Shown here: piece by piece, positions 34,671 through 45,039 of the stretch
Layout: the number at the start of each line of letters is the position of its first letter
Position numbering within the stretch: the stretch's first letter is position 1
DNA from: Rhyacophila brunnea
Lineage: Eukaryota > Arthropoda > Insecta > Trichoptera > Rhyacophilidae
DNA: 64,000 bases
Assembly: GCA_022495005.1 (NCBI GenBank)
Contig: JAGYXB010001749.1
Location: 1,922,001 to 1,986,000 of the forward strand
Direction of reading: 5' to 3'
The notes under the pieces: generated by a model
The model's database searches: none
Seen by the model: only the letters and a program-made list of their open reading frames with translations
What the model was told of the DNA's origin: nothing
Program-made: the position numbers and the translations under genes

Positions 34671-34939
34671 ATCGGACATGGTCAAAGGAAAGAAAAAGAA
34701 AAATTCATTATTATGTTTTTGTTTTTGTGTGAAAATCATGATTTGATGGTTTTGTTCTTTGAACACAGTGATGTTGATGCACGGTTCATTTTGTGCACCA
34801 GTAAAATATATACCTATGTTTTGAATTTGAAAAAATCATATTTTATTTTTCCAATTAAGAAGGGTTCGGTGAATGCGCATATGAAACTGGTGGGGGTCAG
34901 TACCTCCAACAAGGTTAAGAACCACTGGTTTAAGAGAAA

Positions 34940-36080
34940 AAAAATTATCTATAATAATTTAAAAAATATTTTTTTATAAAAAACGTTTTACAAATAAATA
35001 ATAGGTACCTATATACTTATATTATATTAAAAAATAATAATGACATAGCCATGCGTATTTTCTTTGCCTTTTACCAATCGATGCGCAAATGGAAATGACG
35101 AAATTCATGCATAAATGACAGATCGCATTGTATAAAATATAGCAGGCAAATCTCTTCAAGAATAATCATTACGTTTAATGTACATATATAATAATTGCAT
35201 AGATCGGTTCTTAGGATAGGGTAATTAAATATAACAATATTCAATCAACAAACATTATGGAATTAATTATCGGCAGTCATTCAAATATAATAGCTGCTTG
35301 TTATTTTCCATCAAACATGATTTTATGTTCATTTTTAACATAACTAACTTTGACCCGCTGGCAACCTCGATTATGATCGATGGTCAAGTTGAAAGAGCGT
35401 TCGCGAATTGACAGATGTCGCTATTGTCAGGTCGCGAGGTGTGAGAGAAGCAACAGGGCTTTTTGATTTTGTCTGCCGCCAGAACAGTCGTGCTCCGCTT
35501 GGGTCTACCCAATATTAATCATGGACGTCACCTAACGGAGCACGATGCAGCCGTCGTGTCAAGAGTTTCTGATCGTTCCAATTTGGGTATTTTAAAACTA
35601 TTTATTTGATTCACCATTCTTCCTTTATTTCTTTTCAAACTTAGCTGCTTGTATTTAAAGTTAGTATCGAGCTGCTTAATATCCATTTAATGTATTTTAA
35701 ATTATTGTCTTTGCGATAATATGGTTTCTGTCAAGTATAAATCGCTCTTTTATTTATTGTTCCCAATTCTATATTCCACACTGTTTAATTATTATCTTTC
35801 ACGGTCGTAAGATCGTGTGGCGCCCAGAAATTTATTATGTACATCCTAAAACCTGGATTGCACGCGCCTTCAGCCGTGTAATCACTTTTTTTAATTCAAA
35901 TTACAGTTATCAGTTGCGAGATTTCTGAAGGAATAGTGGAGTTCGGCTTGGAAAAGATCAGGTAACTTCACGGCCCTTGTCTCATGTCTCATGCTTACTA
36001 TTAATTACTTTCACTTTATTAGAAAACCTTTTATTTTGTAATTGTTACGTCAAAGATCACAATTACAAAATTTTATATAA
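34940..36080. other. Intergenic DNA, nothing identified
   Basis: AT-rich, with a less AT-rich patch at 35350-35590 that contains no supported frame. Confidence 0.4.
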
Positions 36081-36095
36081 CAATGATCGCTAAAA

Positions 36096-36257
36096 ATGGA
36101 AAACTATTCCCGTGATGGAGAATATATGAAAGAAGAGTGGTTTAAATGCTTCCACAATCTCCTTAAAAATTTTGAAAACAAGGAAAAAATTATTCAAAGA
36201 ATAAATGATATGCCTTCGGCTAAAAACACGGTGGAAGATAGAATCTCAAGAACTTAA
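36096..36257 (+). pseudogene. Short hAT-transposase-like ORF (53 aa)
   Basis: ATG 36096 to TAA 36255 encodes a peptide beginning MENYSRDGEYMKEEWFKCF and containing NKEKIIQRINDMPSAKNTVE then DRIS. The 'sDGEyiK..' and 'I..MP.S..TV..RI' pattern is that of hAT-derived proteins (GTF2IRD2/ZBED type, upstream of the catalytic region). No other transposase parts or terminal repeats were found around it; probably a fragment, possibly expressed as a small ORF. Confidence 0.55.
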
Positions 36258-37040
36258 TTGTAATTTTTAAACCTTATTAATAGAATTCCTAAAAACTATT
36301 TTTTCATTTTTTTCGTCATCAAAAACTGCTTGGCACGTCAGACAGCCGAAAAATATTATTTGGGAAATTTTGGCATGCGTACGTAAAAAGGGTACATATG
36401 GGTGCCTATGACATAATGATTTCAGAGATCTGTGAGTTTTATTTCAACTATTATTATAATCTTCTGTGAGCTGTGTTACATTATGTAAAAAGAATTTCAA
36501 TTTACAAACACAGCTATCGGTATGAGATTTAGGACCAATTGTCATAACTGCAGATTCCTGCAATGAGATAGCTTCCCCGCTGCCGACCATTGGTTAGCCA
36601 TGCTCTATACTGTTTTAGATTCGGGAAGAAACCTTTTACAATATAACAATGGCAACAAAGTTTTCATTAGTAACATTGTTATAATTATTATGATAGAAAT
36701 TTGAAATATTATTTAACAAAGTCACAGTTTAGATAAGAGAAGTAGTGCAAACTTTTTATATAAATATTCAGATAACATTGTTGATTTTGTAAATATACTT
36801 ACCTAGTAATCATCACATTTGAATTAAATCAAACAATGTATGAGATAAAGAGATTACAGCAATGCTCTTAAGAGTAAATAATAAAGTTTCCACTTTATGT
36901 AGATACCCCATATTACTGACTATAAAAATAATTAATAGAACCTTCATGCCTTCTAATACTTGAAAATCCAACCTGCGTAGGGTGGCCAAATTTGGGACAT
37001 ACGAATATAAGACCATTTCAGCATTATACCCCGTTTATAT

Positions 37041-37475
37041 GTGCATCTTTCTTCTCAATTCTCTTCTATGGTATGGATGGAAGTATGGACGCTAAACCAA
37101 GAGATGTCACGGAGACTTGAAGCTTTCGAGATGTGGCTGTATAGACGCATCCTCAAAATTCATTGGACTGACCGGGTGACAAATGTTGAAGTTCTCAATC
37201 GAATGGGGAAGGACCGAGAAGTTCTACGTAGTATCAAAACCAGAAAACTACAATATCTCGGCCACATTATGAGAGGACAAAAATACAGCATTCCCCAACT
37301 TGTCATTCAAGGAATGATCAATGGGAAGCGTAACAGAGGACGGCGCCGCATTTCGTGGCTTAAGGACCTCCGTGATTGGTACGAGTGCAGCTCCACTGAA
37401 CTGTTCCGGGTAGCAGATGACAAAGATAAGATCGCCTTGATGGTGGCCGACCTCCGCTAGGGGATGGCACAATAA
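37041..37475 (+). mobile_element. LINE 3' fragment, reverse transcriptase C-terminus
   Basis: One clean frame of about 139 codons: FEMWLYRRILKIHWTDRVTN, LQYLGHIMRGQKYSIPQLVI, GKRNRGRRRISWLKDLRDWY, ELFRVADDKDKIALMVADLR, then stop, followed by an 'aagaagaag' run. This is the tail of a BovB/RTE-type protein of a different family from 39733-40760. 5' truncated. Confidence 0.85.
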
Positions 37476-37713
37476 GAAGAAGACATGTGCATGGATTTAT
37501 TGCTGACAATACGTATTATCGCGGTCATAACAAGAAAATGTAAGTTGAAAGATTGCATGCATGAATCAAAATAGTTCGGAAGCTTCTGAATTTTCACGCG
37601 ACAGTTGGGATATGTTCTATGCGCCTGCGCACTAGAACGATAGCCGGTGAAAAAATGAACTACAGTCCCACAAACTTATCTAAAGTACGAACAAAAATGG
37701 AACTACTATGATA

Positions 37714-38147
37714 CGAGGGTGGGTCAATAATTCCTTTGAAAAAAGCATTAAAACAGTTTTTATTTTTGTATTTTTTTTTATTTCTCAACATAATCTCCTT
37801 GGAGCTCAATACACTTGGTTAGACGTTTCTCAATTTTTTTTAAACCGTCAGAAAATAAGTTTTCGGAAGGTCCTCAAAATAAGCATTTGTCCGATCGATG
37901 ACTTCTTCATTTGAAAAAAAACGTTGTTCACTTAGCCATTTTTTAAGTTTGGGAAAAGGAAAAAGTCACTGGGGGCTAAATCTGGCGAATACGGTGGGTG
38001 GTCGACCAATTCGAACTTCGATTCTTCGATTTTAGCCATTGATCGTAAACATGTGTGAACACGGGCATTGTCCTGATGAAAGAGGATTTTTTTCCTGTTT
38101 AAATGAGGCCGTTTTTCTTCAATTTTGTTTTTTAGCTGGTCCAATAT
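37714..38147 (-). mobile_element. Truncated mariner, second copy
   Basis: Starts after TA with the same inverted repeat 'cgagggtgggtcaataa' as the mariner at 22438 and follows it closely to about 38147, where homology stops abruptly; the other terminal repeat is missing. The minus strand encodes the C-terminal third of the transposase with an intact FHQDNARVH and YSPDLAPSDFFLFPN, interrupted near the stop end. Confidence 0.9.
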
Positions 38148-38273
38148 AATCTAATCAATAATTAGCGATACCATCGTAATTCGCATTTTAGTGACACGGC
38201 GGCCTGAATATAGTCGACATTGATTTCACCCCATATCGTTTGTAACCAATCAAGATTTCTCATCGTGTATACA

Positions 38274-38543
38274 CCAGCGCATCTATTCCATATACAAGGC
38301 TGCTATCGAGGGTAGTTTATCATATTTATGAATTGAGGTATTATAATTGTTATAATAAGTTAGCCGTCTAAGCTGTCAAAACTGTCTATCTCTCTCTAAA
38401 AGTTAACACAGCCAAGAGGGTGCTGTTAAAACATATTGATTTTTGACAGTTCTGATGGTTAACTTATTGTAGCAATTAACCGCCTCAATAAATATGATAA
38501 ACTACCTTTGATAGCAGCCTCTTGAATAGAATAGATGTGCAGG
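38274..38543. mobile_element. Palindromic MITE, 270 bp
   Basis: Left arm 'ccagcgcatctattccatat' and right arm ending 'aatagatgtgcagg'. Inverted symmetry continues inward ('gggtagtttatcatatttat' against 'ataaatatgataaactacc', then 'ataataagttag' against 'gttaacttattgt'), so most of the element can fold back. Non-coding. Confidence 0.75.
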
Positions 38544-39467
38544 CAGATCTTGTGGTTCATAAATGATTGTACCAGTGCATCTATTCTATACACAAGACTG
38601 TTATGGGCGGGTAGTTTATCATTTATTTATTTAGAAAAAGAGTATTACGGCATTACAGCGATTGGCCAATGCGCCATAATACATAATAAATACAAAATTA
38701 TAAAAATATCTTAATTACAAATAACAACTAATATAACAAGAAAGTAGAAAAGACAGCATGTGTTTATGTAAATATTAAAGAAACATGATAATATATACAA
38801 TTATAAATTTAACCTATTTAACACGTTCACAAACATTATATGGTTAATAAAAAATAAATCAACCTTTATGGTGCCATCAAATAAGTTAATCGCACGATAC
38901 ACAGCACCATGAAACATAACATCTGTCCTGCGACGAGGTATCTTGAAGACCGTAGAGTTACGGGTGATATTGGTGGGAACATGAAAATTAATATTTGCCA
39001 GTATATACGGATTGTAAATGAACCCACGAAGAAGTAAAAAGAAATGCTTTAAAAGAGCAATCACTCTTCGGGTGGACAGGGATTGCATTGATAGCATACC
39101 CAGAAGAAAACGAGACGGGAAATTCATTTTATTATCATTGGAAGGAACCATATAGGAATATCAATAAGGAAAGAACCCGTATGTTCTTAAGTAGAGAAAT
39201 CTAAGAAATCTATTGTGGACTCGATTCAATTTAATTGTGTGAATGGACTTATTAGGACTCCAAATAATGCTAGTATATTCAAGAATACTCAACACAAATG
39301 ATACGTAAGATGTACGTAGCACTCGGACGTTTTCGAATGATTTTGAAACCCTCATAACAAAACCAAGCATTTTGCTAGATCTAGTACTGATGTTAAGAAT
39401 ATGCTGATTGAAAGTGAACTTTGCATCATACAATACACCCAAATCTTTTATCTCCGTTACCCTACTC

Positions 39468-39499
39468 AATATCTGTACCTCAGAGGCAGACGGATGCAA
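39468..39499 (+). repeat. 32-bp repeat, left boundary of the insertion
   Basis: Exact reverse complement of 41049-41080. Core 'acctcagaggcagacggatg'. It lies where the LINE coding sequence (VTEIKDLGV...) is interrupted. Confidence 0.85.
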
Positions 39500-39620
39500 C
39501 TCCGTTTTTGGGGAAAATGAGTTTTTTAAGAATTGTCATGCTAAAGACTTTATCTATTAGTGGCAGAGAGATGAAAGTCCTAGTCTAAGATATGCATAGC
39601 ATAAAGATGCAAATGCCATA

Positions 39621-39650
39621 CCTACCTTAGAAGCAGAAGGATGCAAATCC
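39621..39650 (+). repeat. Variant of the 32-bp repeat
   Basis: 'accttagaagcagaaggatg' then 'caaatcc'; same orientation as 39468-39499, with a few mismatches. Confidence 0.75.
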
Positions 39651-39732
39651 AATAATCCACTAAGATAAAATTCTCTCAAACCGTCTGCAATATGTACTAG
39701 ATGAGAACCAGCCGGGAGAACGAGCTTTAGAG

Positions 39733-40760
39733 GAGGATACAGCACTATGGACCATATTATCCAAGTCATCAGAGAAATCAGAGCGGTAACAGGAATAGAA
39801 GCTGTCGCTATCCATGGGTTTTATAGACTATGAGAAAGCGTTCGATTCCATAAAGAAATTTTTAATACTCGATGCACTCAGAAATCAAGGAATCCCCGGG
39901 CGCTATATAAATATTTTCAATAATATATACAGTAGCGCAACAACATCTCCATAAAGCATCGCGCATTTCCTATCAGCAAAGGAGTCCGACAAGGTGATAC
40001 AATCTCACCTAAACTGTTTACAGCTACATTTGAAGACTTATTTAGACAACTTGACTGGAATGACACGGGTCCCCATAAATGCAGAATACGTGAGTCATCT
40101 ACGCTTTGCCGATAACAATAAATAGTAGTTTGCAAGACTCAGAAGGCCTCCAAAGCAGAATGCAGTAACTCGCTGGAGTAAGCAACAAAGTAGGCTTGAA
40201 AATAAATGTATCAAAGAATAAAGTCATGTTCAACTGCTTTGCGGGCCAAAAAGAGATCCTCATCAATGGCATTCAGCTCGAACAGGTGAAAAACTACATC
40301 TGTCTGGCACAATAAGTGTCTATAGATGGATGTATATTTGATGAAATTGTTCGCAGAGTAAAGCTAGGCTGGAGTGCTTTTGGCCGCCTGAATAATTTCT
40401 TCGAAAATGCCTACAGTGCAAAGTGTTCAACCAGTGTGTACTTCCCGTAACCACATGCGTGTGAAACATTGAGCCTATTTTTTGCTAAAAACCTCAAATG
40501 GAAATGGGCTGGAACATGGCTAGAAGAAAGGACAATCGTTGGACAAATTTAGTCATCCAGTGGTATCCAAGAGGTAAAAAACATTCGCAAGGTAGACCTA
40601 GAGGCCGCTAGATCGATGAAATGATAAAGTTCTGAGGAAAAACTTGGCAACGCAACGCACAGGAACGAGAGAAGTGGACTCAGCTTGGAGATTAGCGAGG
40701 CCTTCATCCAGCAGTGAATAGATTCAGGCTGGTGATGATGATGATGACATAATAAAATTA
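39733..40760 (+). mobile_element. RTE LINE fragment inside the other LINE
   Basis: Plus-strand RT remains across frames: MGFIDYEKAFDSIKKFLI, DALRNQGIPGRYINIFNNIY, RFADN (decayed FADD), GWSAFGRLNNFFENAYSA, WTNLVIQWYPRG, and the 3' end 'gaggccttcatccagcagtg' with (GAT)n at 40732-40746. Opposite in orientation to the host LINE. Same family as 7758-8137 and 31570-31880. Confidence 0.85.
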
Positions 40761-40841
40761 AAAAAAAAAATGTGTTTGCTTTGTTATATTTATTTTATAC
40801 CTATAAATTTTTTTAACTTACAAATTGTTTTATTTTGGCTA

Positions 40842-41080
40842 GGTAAGAGGCAGAAGGATGCAAATCCACACTAGGTTTTTTATTTTATTATATTTATTCC
40901 TTTCTTAGGTATATATTCCAGAAGTACTTTCATTGAATTAGAATAAAAAAAATAATGATCATTCTTAGTACCTTCTTAGAAGTGATGAGTATTCGTTTAG
41001 AATAAAAATTGTTTTTTGGCTCTCCTGAACAATTGGGTATTTGGATTTGCATCCGTCTGCCTCTGAGGTACAGATATTAT
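40842..41080. mobile_element. Short TIR element bounded by the 32-bp repeat family
   Basis: Left end 'ggtaagaggcagaaggatgc' + 'aaatcc' (40842-40867) and right end 'ggatttgcatccgtctgcct' + 'ctgaggta' (41045-41072) are inverted, enclosing about 240 bp. This may be one MITE; its right end is also the exact inverse of 39468-39499. Non-coding apart from a tandem 'caataagtat' run just outside at 41100-41142. Confidence 0.55.
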
Positions 41081-43279
41081 ACCAGACAATGTGTATGGGA
41101 ACAATAAGTATATATACAATAAGTATGTATACAATAAGTATTGAACGACTGAATGAAATAATATTACATTTGGAGGTAGTGAATTCAACTTTATTCAAGA
41201 TAGACCATTGCGAGATAGCATCTAGATCAGACTGCATCATGGCACAGCATAATGGGGTTTCAATAGTTCGAAAAAGTTTAAGATCATCTGCGAATAGCAA
41301 ACAAGAAGAATTGGTTATAACTTTGTTAATATCATCAAAAAAAATTAAAAATAAAATTGGGCCAAGATTTGAACCTTGAGGAACGCCAGAGTTTGTTCTA
41401 AAAATTCGCGATTCAGTCCCATGGTAATCAATAAATTGACGGCGATTTTTCAAATAAGAAGCAAAAAAACATATTACACTATATGACGCGCCAAATGTAC
41501 AAAGCTTTTGTAATAAAATATCGTAATCAACACGATCAAATGCCTTGGAAATTCTGTGTACACAGAATCAACTTGAATTGACTTATCTATAGAATTTGAA
41601 ATAAAATTATTATACATTATAAGATTTGTTACTGTGGACCGCCTAAGTCGAAAACCATGCTGCGAATCGGAGAGCCGAGAGTCTATTTGACGGTTGATGT
41701 GTATATGTAATATCGATTCAAATAATTTACATGGAGCCGAAAGAACTGCTATTGGCCTATAGTTAGAGATCTTTGATCTAGATCCCTTTTTATGAAGCGG
41801 CCTCAGGTGGGTTATTTTCCATGCATCAGGAAAAGTGCTGGATGCTATGATTAAATTAAATATATGTTTAAGCGGAAAGGATATATGTTCGTAACAGCCC
41901 TTAACAACATAAGGTAGTAAGCTATCTGGTCCAAATGAATTTTTGGGAAACAAATTTGAAAACCCATATTCCATATCTTTGTTGTCAAATGCTGAGATTT
42001 GAAGATCTTGCGTTGCAGACGAAGGACCAGCAGAATTGGGGTCAAGTAGCGGTTCTATTGGGCTATAAAGTGATTCAAAATGCTTAGCAAATGCATCAGA
42101 TATACCTCATATACCATCATTATTCATTGTCATCATGGCATTGTCTTTTGTAGTACTACTGGAACTAAGCGAATGAATATATTTCCAAAAACAATTAGGA
42201 TCTGAGACAATATTTCGACCAATCGACATTAGATATGATTTGTGAGCCGAAGAGATGTCACACTTCAATGAGGTTCTGAGACAGGAAAATTTACTATAAT
42301 CTGCAGTCCGTCTATGTTTTTTCCACAGTGCGTGATAATATGCCTTTGACCTTAGATTGTAAATAATTTCTGGCGTAAACCACTTAGGATATGAGTACTT
42401 CGGTAGATGAACGAGCCGGCGAGGGAAATCGGAGTCCAGACTGTTATAAAATTTATTATAGAAAATATCTAATGCCGTATTTACATCAATTTGTTCATAT
42501 AAAGAGGTAGTATTAAGAGAATTATACAACGCTAAAAAATTTCCATTTAAAAAATTCCATTGTGGATTATGCCTATTCAGTGGCGGAATCGACGAATCAT
42601 TTCTGTGCGATACATGCTTAAAAGATACAATTGTGCAAGTAGAGGGATGATAGACATCTTCAGGAATGAGAGGCTCGTCACACTCGCTGACCACCGTGCA
42701 ACCAACGTTAGATAGCACCAAATCAAGCGTCCGACAGAGACTATCTTTCACAGAAGAAAATTGTTTTAAATTAAATAAATTATTAAAGCTGGTATAATCA
42801 GATTCAATTATACCAGCGGAATACTAATTAAAATCTCCCAAAATAATTAGTTTTTTCTTGGGCAGTACCAAATTTTCTATTATGTGAAAATAGTCACTGT
42901 ATGTAGTCGCTGAGCTGCCGGGAGGGAAGTATACAGCGGCCAAGTACAGTGAACAAAAGCTAAAATTAACTTTCAACCAATTAAAATCATATTCACTGAA
43001 ATTTGATCTGAGTGGATATAAAGTTTGTGTGGATAATGCTACCCCATTTCTAATTGCCAGCAAAACGCCCCCATATCATATTTATGTATTATAATTGTTA
43101 CAATATGTGCTATGTTTTAACAGCATCTCTCTTAGCTGTGTTAACTTTTAGAGTGAGATAGACAGTTTTGATGGCTAACTTATTGTAACAATTATAATCC
43201 TCAATCCATAAATATGATAAACTACCCTCAATAGCCACCGGTAGCAGTCTAGTGTATGGAATAGATGAGCTGGAGGGGT

Positions 43280-44340
43280 TCAATATTTACACTATATTTG
43301 TCTAGTGTGGATTTTCGAGCTCGCTTCTTTGCACAATGAAATAAAACAACACACATTGACAGTATAAGAAATATTTATTATGAAAAGTCAACAAGTCATA
43401 ATATCAGGTACACATATCCACCACTTAAGACTATGTAAAAATACCTTCTACAACTGTTATATATGAGAAATAAAATGATAGGATAATACGTAAATATTCA
43501 AATTGATAAGACTTATATATGTAGAGATTGCACATTGTTATAATAATATTCTTAAAAAAATACAGATGGCCATTTATTTAATAAGGTACATAGTTGCATT
43601 ACCAATTTTTTGACAACTCAAATACTATAGCCATAAATGGACCTAAAATCATGTAAATTCCTTTTCTGTGCCTCAAAATATTACTATGGCAGTATCTGAC
43701 AGGCTGCAGATTTTTAATGACACACATTGAATGTAGAGCGAAGCTCTTACTAAAATCGTTGTAATACTGATAATTTGTGGCATAGTATTTCATAATAATT
43801 ATTCAAACAGATGTCACTGTGTTTAATGTTTTAGATTATGCAAATCAATCGACAGTGGCTAGTAATTTGAGTTTAAAGTCGGACGAGATAACTCGCAAAA
43901 TTTGTATGTGCAGCCTGTTGATACTCGCTGAAGGCATAGGATCCGGTTAAGGTAAATGAAAGTATTTACGTATATTTTATAAAATTCGACACACTCTGTT
44001 ATAGGATATCAATGCATTCCGATCTAAAATAGGTAAACGGGTAAAGGTCGTCATTGCCGAAAATGCAAGGTTCTGTTAGCAAAGTGTAATTATCAAATGA
44101 TACTCTCACCGTGAATGGACATGGTAAAAACAGAACTGATAGTTAATAAATTTTCGACGTGGCAATTTCAAACTATTTCATGTAAAAATAATACTATGTT
44201 CCAATACTTCAATATTAAAATGTTATAAAAATTTATAGTGCACGGAAAGTGCTTTTTAAGTGTATATTGCAGGGAACACAAAATTATTGGGTATTCGCTT
44301 ACCCTACAGGGCGTGGTAGCAATATTAGAATCCACTTTAT
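43280..44340. other. AT-rich intergenic DNA
   Basis: No supported gene. 'aataaatatttctt' near 43370 on the minus strand could be a poly(A) signal of an unseen gene, without other support. Confidence 0.35.
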
Positions 44341-44348
44341 TTTTTTAG

Positions 44349-44465
44349 GCCATTAAAGCCCAAGGGAAACAAAGCGAGCCGACTGTTGTAGATATTGAAC
44401 GGGTCTTATGTGACAAACTTAAAGACCTTTCGCTCACGAGAATACTCAAAAAAGACGAGACTTAA
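44349..44465 (+). CDS. Possible terminal exon, unknown protein
   Basis: After a strong acceptor (poly-T then ttttag at 44343-44348), an open frame of 38 codons ends at TAA 44463-44465. The peptide (AIKAQGKQSEPTVVDIERVL, CDKLKDLSLTRILKKDET) is balanced in composition and hydrophilic, unlike random AT-rich frames around it. No partner exon upstream was found and I do not recognise the family. It could also be a retroposed fragment. Confidence 0.3.
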   Translation, partial: AIKAQGKQSEPTVVDIERVLCDKLKDLSLTRILKKDET

Positions 44466-44729
44466 ACCAAAATTCCAGCCAGTATCTAGCTAATGTATTT
44501 CAATGGCAGCTCGTGCACTGCAAGACTGGAATCTCTGTTTCAAAACGTTCGCTACTTAACTGAAGAGATGGGACATGCTAGTTTCTAAGTCACTCAGTTT
44601 CCAGTTCCCCATAAAACAGTGGTGCCAATTATCGGTAGATTCAATGAAAAATCATATTTTCATACCAAAATTAGTAGAACTGAATTGAACAGAATAAGCA
44701 ATAACAAGTCAAGATGTCAAAAATTAAGG

Positions 44730-44819
44730 ATGGGCGAACCGATTTTTAATTTAACATTTGTGGCAGAAGTTGAGAAATACCCCTGCCAATATAATTACAG
44801 GCTGTCCGAATATTCCCGT
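44730..44819 (+). CDS. Possible MADF-domain first exon or fragment
   Basis: ATG 44730 begins MGEPIFNLTFVAEVEKYPCQ followed by YNYRLSEYSR. The pattern 'F(I/V)AEVEKYP.LYNY.L.EYSR' is the start of the MADF DNA-binding domain (Adf-1-like insect transcription factors), which would continue with KD...AW. After YSR the frame turns into low-complexity Tyr/Leu codons, so the remainder is either in another exon or lost. MADF genes are abundant in insects and also occur in transposons. No second half was located. Confidence 0.45.
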
Positions 44820-45039
44820 TTATATTTTGTATATATATTATATTATTTATTATATTTTGACAGTTTGAGGTTATGAAACTATTATTTCAAGTGGGTTTCA
44901 GTAACGCCGTGTGCGAAGCAACAATCATTGGCCAGTTTATGAGTTCCATCAGCAACCAGTTTGTCGGATTTTAGTTTCACCATGAGTGAAAGGCCTAATG
45001 CATATTATGAGAGACACATAAATTCTTTAACAAGTTTCT

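Larger units (their letters stand above)
33657..34927 (+). mobile_element. hAT element, 1.27 kb, with transposase remnant
   Basis: Ends 'cagtggttcttaacc' and 'ggttaagaaccactg' are perfect 15-bp inverted repeats; flanked by the 8-bp direct repeat 'gtttaaga' (33649-33656 and 34928-34935). Carries the C-terminal part of a hAT transposase and a later SINE insertion (34448-34670). The element is internally deleted: zinc-finger and most catalytic parts are gone. Confidence 0.92.
38623..43073 (-). mobile_element. Jockey/CR1-type LINE, 5' truncated and interrupted
   Basis: Minus-strand remains in order: end of the AP endonuclease domain (43063-42824: LAIRNGVALST, YLAAVYFPPGSS, KKKLIILGDFN then a stop); linker (42751-42107: RTLDLVLSNVGC, YPKWFTPEI); reverse transcriptase (41974-41474: FGPDSLLPYVVKG, HLRPLHKKGSRSKISNYRPI; 41453-40965: SGVPQGSNLGPILFLIFFDD, LLFADDLKLF); thumb (39499-39161: VTEIKDLGVLYDAKFTFNQH); C-terminal part (39151-38801). 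The 3' end is a TTTATTTATTTA-type tail at 38623. Frameshifts and stops make it dead although the FADD catalytic motif survives. About 1.6 kb at 39468-41080 is a later insertion. Confidence 0.88.
38572..43273. mobile_element. Second MITE of the same family, split by a LINE
   Basis: Left piece 38572-38622 ('ccagtgcatctattctatac' to 'gtagtttatcat') and right piece 43074-43273 ('tatcatatttatgtattata' to 'tggaatagatgagctgg') together make one MITE like 38274-38543. The 6-bp 'tatcat' is repeated at 38617-38622 and 43074-43079, the likely target duplication of the LINE between. Confidence 0.8.
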
